From: an uncultured Coriobacteriaceae bacterium
Lineage (GTDB): Bacteria > Actinomycetota > Coriobacteriia > Coriobacteriales > QAMH01
Assembly (NCBI GenBank): GCA_902796975.1
Contig: CADBRF010000020.1
Coordinates: 1-18,085 of the forward strand
DNA length: 18,085 nucleotides
Direction of reading: 5' to 3'
A model generated the notes under the pieces. The model was not told the origin of the DNA, ran no database searches, and saw only the letters and a program-made list of their open reading frames with translations. Below are positions 14,274-18,085 of the stretch, one piece after another (position 1 is the first letter of the stretch; the number at the start of each line of letters is the position of its first letter). The translations under genes and the position numbers were made by a program.

Positions 14274-15197
14274 ATGAAGAAGAAGTACGCGATTCTCATC
14301 TTCTCCAAACCCCCCATTCCGGGTCTGGTCAAGACGCGCCTGACGGTCCAGCGCGGAGGTTCGTTCTCGCAGGAGCAGGCTGCACAGTTTTTCAAGCGCA
14401 GTCTCTGGGATGTGACCGAGCTTGCCATGTGGTGCATGGATGACCTCGATGCCGCGAATAAGGCTGAGCGGGAGGCAGACCCCAGCGCACCCGAGCGCAG
14501 CTATGACCTCTTCATCTCCACGACGCCCGCCAAGAACGTCGAGCTCATGAAGCAGACCATTGACGAGCTGGGCGAGTGGCCGCGCGAGATCCATTACATG
14601 GCCGACAAGGGCGCGACCTTCGACGACCATTTCGACTACGCCTTCCAGCAGATTTTCGACCAGGGCTACCACGCCATTGTCTCCATCGGTGCGGATATTC
14701 CCACTCTGCCTCGCAGCCACGTCACGCTCGCCTTCCAGTGGCTCGACTACTTCGACGAAGTTCTTGGCACGCCAGGCTTTGTCCAGGCTCCCTGCCAGGA
14801 GTGCGGTACCTCGCTCGTCGGCTTCAATTTCGATACTCCCATCAACCACCAGGGCATCTACTACAACATGGACGGTCGCCCCGCGCTCGATGGCTATGTC
14901 GAGAAATTGAAGAACTCCGATATTCCCAGCGCCTATCTCGCACCTGTTGCGGATGTCGATGAGCCGGAGGATCTTGCCCACTGCCTTTCCTGCGCTCGTG
15001 CGCTTCAGGAAGCGGCAAAGTGCCAGACGGGCATCTATGTCCCCACGCGTGTGCTCCAGTGGGCTGACTTCCTGGGCATCAAGGCTGTTGCAAGGCCGAA
15101 CGACAACCACGATCCGCGTCAGTACTTTGATGAGGAAGAAGATGGCGCGGAGGCTCCGGCGCATGCCCCGGAGGAGACCGAAGGTCATCTGAGATAA
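14274..15197 (+). CDS. DUF2064 (TIGR04282-like) GT-A-fold glycosyl/nucleotidyl transferase
   Basis: This is a nucleotide-sugar-type transferase domain. The N-terminal signature KPPIPGLVKTRL (12-23) is the nucleotide-binding loop of DUF2064 proteins. G139-A-D-I-P-T-L-P fits the metal-site block, usually GSDSPTLP. The family is annotated as an arsenosugar-biosynthesis glycosyltransferase and is related in fold to MobA/CofC-like nucleotidyl transferases. The 307 residues exceed the core by an insert around 55-75 and an acidic tail (DEEEDGAEAPAH). ATG at 14274 lies two bases after the molybdoenzyme stop, with GGAAGGA upstream, so it is translationally linked to that gene. The canonical partner ArsS is not present; a different radical SAM protein follows. 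The donor and acceptor are unknown. Confidence 0.82.
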   Translation: MKKKYAILIFSKPPIPGLVKTRLTVQRGGSFSQEQAAQFFKRSLWDVTELAMWCMDDLDAANKAEREADPSAPERSYDLFISTTPAKNVELMKQTIDELGEWPREIHYMADKGATFDDHFDYAFQQIFDQGYHAIVSIGADIPTLPRSHVTLAFQWLDYFDEVLGTPGFVQAPCQECGTSLVGFNFDTPINHQGIYYNMDGRPALDGYVEKLKNSDIPSAYLAPVADVDEPEDLAHCLSCARALQEAAKCQTGIYVPTRVLQWADFLGIKAVARPNDNHDPRQYFDEEEDGAEAPAHAPEETEGHLR

Positions 15198-15210
15198 GCA
15201 AGTGAAGTAG

Positions 15211-15261
15211 AGAGCGCATGTCCAGGGGTTATATCCAGCTCCAGGCATGCGCTTTCCTTTT
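15211..15261 (+). terminator. Intercistronic hairpin with T-rich tail
   Basis: AGCGCATG (15213-15220) pairs perfectly with CATGCGCT (15246-15253), and flanking GAG/TTC partly extends the stem. TTTCCTTTTC follows. It lies in the 104-base gap before the radical SAM gene and looks like a partial terminator or processing site that lowers expression of the downstream genes. Confidence 0.5.
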
Positions 15262-15301
15262 CAGGAGTCTCCCCACACCAGTCGCAAACAAGGGATTTTC
15301 T

Positions 15302-16606
15302 ATGGCTGAGAAGATATTGCAGAAGGTGCACGCCCTGTGCCCCCATTGCCTCAAGCAGCTTCCCGCGGAAGTCTATTCCGATGGAGAAGGAAAGGTGTGG
15401 ATGCGCCGCACCTGCCCTGATCATGGTGAAACCATCACCTATGTGTGGCCAGATGCAGGCCACTATCTGTGGCTTCAGTCCATGGATACCAAGCCCACGC
15501 TCCCCAAATGGCGGAGCTGGCCCGTCACCGATGAATGTCCGAAGAGCTGTGGCATCTGCAGGCGTCATCTACGCCGTGGCACGCTTGTGGAAATCGAGGT
15601 CACCCGCAGGTGCAATGCACGCTGCCCCGTGTGCTTCATGGCGGCGGATTTCCCCACCGATGGCATCACCTTCGAGGAGATTGAAAACCTCGTCACCACT
15701 CTCGCGGAGAACGTTGGGCCAGAGACTGGTCTGCAGATTACGGGCGGTGAGCCGACAGTCCGCGCTGACCTGCCCGATATCGTGCGCATGGCCAAGAGCC
15801 ATGGTTTTTGGGGCATCGAGATTAATACCAACGGCATTGTCATCGGCCGCTCCAAGCAGTACCTCGAGAAGCTCGTCGAGGCTGGTATCACAGGCATTTA
15901 CCTCTCCTTCGACGGCATCGATGAGGACCCGTACGAGTCTATTTGCGGCAGGGGAGCTCTCCTGCACGACAAGCTCGCCTGCATCGAGAACTGCCGTGAA
16001 GTGGGCATTCAGGTGGTGCTCTGCATGACCATCGTCAAGGGCGTCAACGACGACCGCATTGGCGAGGTCATTGACTTTGCCTGGGAAAACGCGGATGTCG
16101 TCATCGGGGTTGCCCTGCAGCCCGCGTTCACGAGCGGACGCTTCGAGCCGTCCAAGTATGCGCCCTACACTGCTGGAGATACCATTTACGGCATCGAGGA
16201 GCAGACAGAGGGCCGCATCAGGGTTTCCGATATTATGCCGCTCGGCACATCGCCTGCTCTTTGCGACACGGGTACCTTCCTCATGCCGGCAGAAGATGGC
16301 GGATACATCCCAGCTACCCGTGGCCTCAGCCGCGAGGAGTATATGAGCTACTACGATCCGACCAGCCCACAGGGCTCGGTCCTGCCCGATATCCTCCACA
16401 AGAAGGGTGTCAACCTCTACCATGGCATTAGTCTCATCATCATGAATTACATGGATGCAATGACCACCACGGTCGAGCGTATGCGCGAGTGCTCGATGAC
16501 GGTTGCCATGAAGGACGGGCGCATCATTCCCTTCTGCAGCTATCAGATGACAAACGCCGCTGGCGAGCGCATCTACGAGATGTGGGGAACCGGCCCCACT
16601 GAGTAG
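15302..16606 (+). CDS. Radical SAM protein of the MJ0619/tetraether-synthase-like group
   Basis: This is a radical SAM enzyme with several metal sites. The N-terminal C13-x2-C16 with C38-P-D-H-G could hold a rubredoxin-like metal. C79-P-K-S-C83-G-I-C86 comes next, then the SAM-cluster motif C104-x3-C108-x2-C111 and GGEPT (148-152). C397 and C412 (in IPFCSYQ) lie near the C-terminus. This order matches what I recall of the family containing MJ0619 (Tes, which joins lipid tails in archaea) and pterin-methylating relatives. The 434 residues are somewhat shorter than archaeal Tes. ATG at 15302 has AAGGGA upstream. An upstream in-frame ATG at 15218 lies inside a hairpin and encodes a sequence unlike the family. 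The substrate is unknown: a lipid, pterin or other inert C-H site is possible. Confidence 0.85.
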   Translation: MAEKILQKVHALCPHCLKQLPAEVYSDGEGKVWMRRTCPDHGETITYVWPDAGHYLWLQSMDTKPTLPKWRSWPVTDECPKSCGICRRHLRRGTLVEIEVTRRCNARCPVCFMAADFPTDGITFEEIENLVTTLAENVGPETGLQITGGEPTVRADLPDIVRMAKSHGFWGIEINTNGIVIGRSKQYLEKLVEAGITGIYLSFDGIDEDPYESICGRGALLHDKLACIENCREVGIQVVLCMTIVKGVNDDRIGEVIDFAWENADVVIGVALQPAFTSGRFEPSKYAPYTAGDTIYGIEEQTEGRIRVSDIMPLGTSPALCDTGTFLMPAEDGGYIPATRGLSREEYMSYYDPTSPQGSVLPDILHKKGVNLYHGISLIIMNYMDAMTTTVERMRECSMTVAMKDGRIIPFCSYQMTNAAGERIYEMWGTGPTE

Positions 16607-16653
16607 ACTTCTGCCCTTAACCAGATGCCTTCTTCCATCGAAGGGAACAAGCT

Positions 16654-17634
16654 ATGACTGCTTTCTACAAATTCGTCCACGACCCCAACCGTTGCGTTGC
16701 CTGCGGTCTGTGTGTCGCTTTTTGCCCCCAGTACTGCCTTGAACAGGGGGAGGATGGCAAGCCTGTTGCCACGAACATGGATGCGTGCGTGGGCTGCACC
16801 ACCTGTTCTGGCCAGTGCCCTAAACGTGCTATCACTATCGTGCCTCTTGCGGGGGCGCAGGAATACGACCCCTACAAAGATGAACCGCGTGCCGAGCCCA
16901 TCTCCAAGGAAGAGCAGAAGCACTATGCGGAGTGCGAGAAGACCATTATGGAGGCGCTCGATTTGCGCTGGCATCCCGTGGCGGTAGGCATCATCGACAA
17001 AGACGAGCCCCTGCCTGATGTGCCCTTCCCCAAGGAGAAGCTCCGCTACTGTCAGAGCATGAACGCCGCGCGCCGTGGTGCGAGCATTCTCATGCCTCCG
17101 CATTGCCATTCCTGCCCCGATGGCACGTCCATCTTTGGCATGACCGGCGTGCCCGAGAAGCTCGCCACGGGCGAGATCTATGTACTCTTCCACAAGGTCG
17201 TGGATGCCGAGGCGGCAGCCAAGATGGTAGCGGAGCGCCCCACGCTCCCGCCTCATTCCAAGCGCGCCACGCTTGTGCAGCCGCTGGGAAAATGCACGAG
17301 GCATCCAGAGGTCATCGTTTTCACCGGCACGCCCGAGCAGATGATGTGGCTGTCGATGTCCATGTCCTATTTCGATGGCCATCGGCATACGTTCCATGCC
17401 AGCGGCTTTAATGCCCAGTGCGTGGAGGCGACGCTTCTGCCTTATATGAACGACGAGCCCAACATCTCGTTCGGCTGCTATGGCGGCAGAGCGTCGAGCG
17501 ATATCGGCGAGGACATGATGTATATGGGTGTTCCCCGAAACCGCCTCGAGACCATCGCGGAGGGCTGTGCGGAGCTGGCGAAGAAGGCGATTCCGCAGAG
17601 CCGCATGAAGATTTACGTGCCGCCCATCATGTAG
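16654..17634 (+). CDS. 2[4Fe-4S] ferredoxin-DUF169 fusion protein
   Basis: The 326 residues have an N-terminal bacterial ferredoxin domain with two cluster motifs (C14/17/20/24 and C45/48/51/55, each last Cys followed by Pro). A DUF169 (COG2043-like) domain spans about 95-320. DUF169 features visible are WHPVAVGII, the cysteines in LRYCQSM and HCHSCPDG, and the late SFGCYGGR. DUF169 has no established biochemical role that I know of; it occurs in anaerobes and methanogens. The ferredoxin part suggests that it receives or delivers low-potential electrons, for example to the preceding radical SAM enzyme. ATG has AAGGGA upstream, partly inside a small CCTTC/GAAGG hairpin (16628-16644). It is last in the cluster, before a strong terminator. 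Confidence 0.88.
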   Translation: MTAFYKFVHDPNRCVACGLCVAFCPQYCLEQGEDGKPVATNMDACVGCTTCSGQCPKRAITIVPLAGAQEYDPYKDEPRAEPISKEEQKHYAECEKTIMEALDLRWHPVAVGIIDKDEPLPDVPFPKEKLRYCQSMNAARRGASILMPPHCHSCPDGTSIFGMTGVPEKLATGEIYVLFHKVVDAEAAAKMVAERPTLPPHSKRATLVQPLGKCTRHPEVIVFTGTPEQMMWLSMSMSYFDGHRHTFHASGFNAQCVEATLLPYMNDEPNISFGCYGGRASSDIGEDMMYMGVPRNRLETIAEGCAELAKKAIPQSRMKIYVPPIM

Positions 17635-17662
17635 CGAGCATAAACACAAGAAGGATGAGAAA

Positions 17663-17711
17663 CGCCCTGGAGTTTGGGTTTTTATAACCTAGCTCCAGGG
17701 CGCGTGTTTTT
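17663..17711 (+). terminator. Strong intrinsic terminator of the second redox cluster
   Basis: CGCCCTGGAG (17663-17672) pairs perfectly with CTCCAGGGCG (17693-17702). A smaller GGTT/AACC pairing lies in the loop, and GTGTTTTT follows. It lies 28 bases after the DUF169 gene stop. Confidence 0.88.
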
Positions 17712-17835
17712 CGGATATACTTTTCGCTTGCCACAATTCCCTATACGTGTTTTCTTACAGCTGCAGGGTGTGGTGTCAGGGTTTGCCCTATCACGTATCT
17801 ATACACACCGGTGAGTTATTAATCTGTGAATTCAT

Positions 17836-17895
17836 GCGAATATTTGCGTACTATTTCGCGAATATTCATATTTAATCCACATTTGGGGTGTGGAT
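17836..17895 (+). promoter_or_regulatory. Phased direct repeats and inverted repeat upstream of the symporter gene
   Basis: GCGAATATT occurs at 17836-17844 and 17858-17866, 22 bases apart (two helical turns). TTGCGT (17844), then 17 bases, then CATATT (17867) is a weak promoter candidate that the repeats would overlap. ATCCACA (17875-17881) and TGTGGAT (17889-17895) form a perfect inverted repeat just downstream. The arrangement suggests one or two repressor or activator sites. Confidence 0.42.
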
Positions 17896-17924
17896 GCTCA
17901 AGGCAAGCGGGAGGAGAGCTTTCC

Positions 17925-18085
17925 ATGGCTTTGAAGATCGCCATGCTCATCGTGTTCTTTGCGGTGACCATCTATATCGGTTACTACTGCCGCAAACGCG
18001 CGGCAAATGTCGACGGGTTTGTTCTGGGCGGGCGCAAAGTCGGCCCCTGGATGAGTGCATTTGCCTATGGCACGTCGTATTTCTC
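17925..18085 (+). CDS. Sodium:solute symporter family protein, N-terminal fragment
   Basis: Only the first 53 codons are in the window; the frame runs off the end. The start ATG follows GGGAGGAG. A first membrane helix (about 4-22, IAMLIVFFAVTIYIGYY) is followed by CRKRAANVDGFVLGGR and then VGPWMSAFAYGTSYFS. This F-x-L-G-G-R ... GTSYFS arrangement is typical of the start of the SSS family (PutP, PanF and relatives). The substrate cannot be judged from this fragment. It is separated from the upstream redox cluster by a terminator and has its own regulatory-looking leader, so it is a different transcription unit. Confidence 0.82.
   Translation, partial: MALKIAMLIVFFAVTIYIGYYCRKRAANVDGFVLGGRKVGPWMSAFAYGTSYF

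Noticed and set aside
14274..16606. Arsenosugar pathway (ArsS plus DUF2064) as the identity of the second cluster
   Set aside because: The radical SAM protein has the MJ0619/Tes-like cysteine layout and N-terminal metal site rather than the ArsS architecture I recall, and no ArsM or arsenic regulator is present.
16628..16644. CCTTC/GAAGG hairpin covering the ribosome site of the DUF169 gene
   Set aside because: Five pairs only, and purine-rich ribosome sites often pair with nearby pyrimidines by chance; not enough to claim translational control.

Overview
The window reads as chromosomal DNA of an anaerobic actinobacterium of the class Coriobacteriia, probably Eggerthellales. This is inferred from moderately high GC, strong GAG/CTC/CGC codon preference, stacked iron-sulfur and molybdopterin enzymes, and the mix of NikR, desulfoferrodoxin, Mrp and DMSO-reductase-family genes. 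I cannot fix genus or species from sequence alone.

Region 1 (about 1-5800) is housekeeping and stress genes, mostly single units. In order they are nikR (its start falls at the window edge, and it carries a very His-rich tail), a convergent tatA, a hypothetical soluble protein, a two-iron desulfoferrodoxin/superoxide reductase, a small two-helix membrane protein, the Fe-S carrier ATPase Mrp, a trigger-factor-like chaperone without the ribosome-binding domain, and on the minus strand a stand-alone homocysteine S-methyltransferase domain. Clear intrinsic terminators follow mrp and the trigger-factor-like gene.

Region 2 (6170-10611) is a tightly packed three-gene operon. It encodes a 950-residue molybdopterin oxidoreductase, a four-cluster ferredoxin subunit of the DmsB/PsrB type, and an NrfD-type quinone-interacting membrane anchor, and it ends at a strong hairpin terminator. 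The catalytic subunit has no Tat signal, so the complex probably faces the cytoplasm. It also carries a 165-residue C-terminal extension made of two copies of a 78-residue module, each built from aromatic octapeptide repeats. I have not seen this described for this enzyme family.

Region 3 (10846-17634) is a five-gene run ending at another strong terminator. It encodes an HdrD/GlpC-like double-CCG iron-sulfur protein, a second cytoplasmic molybdopterin enzyme of acetylene-hydratase-like length and layout, a DUF2064 GT-A-fold transferase, a radical SAM protein resembling the MJ0619/tetraether-synthase group, and a 2[4Fe-4S]-DUF169 protein. No single pathway that I know uses this set. It is the best candidate in the window for an undescribed redox or biosynthetic system. 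The first two genes look like an electron-transfer protein with its oxidoreductase. The last three look like a modification module.

The window ends inside the N-terminus of a sodium:solute symporter, preceded by a leader with phased direct repeats and an inverted repeat that look like operator DNA.
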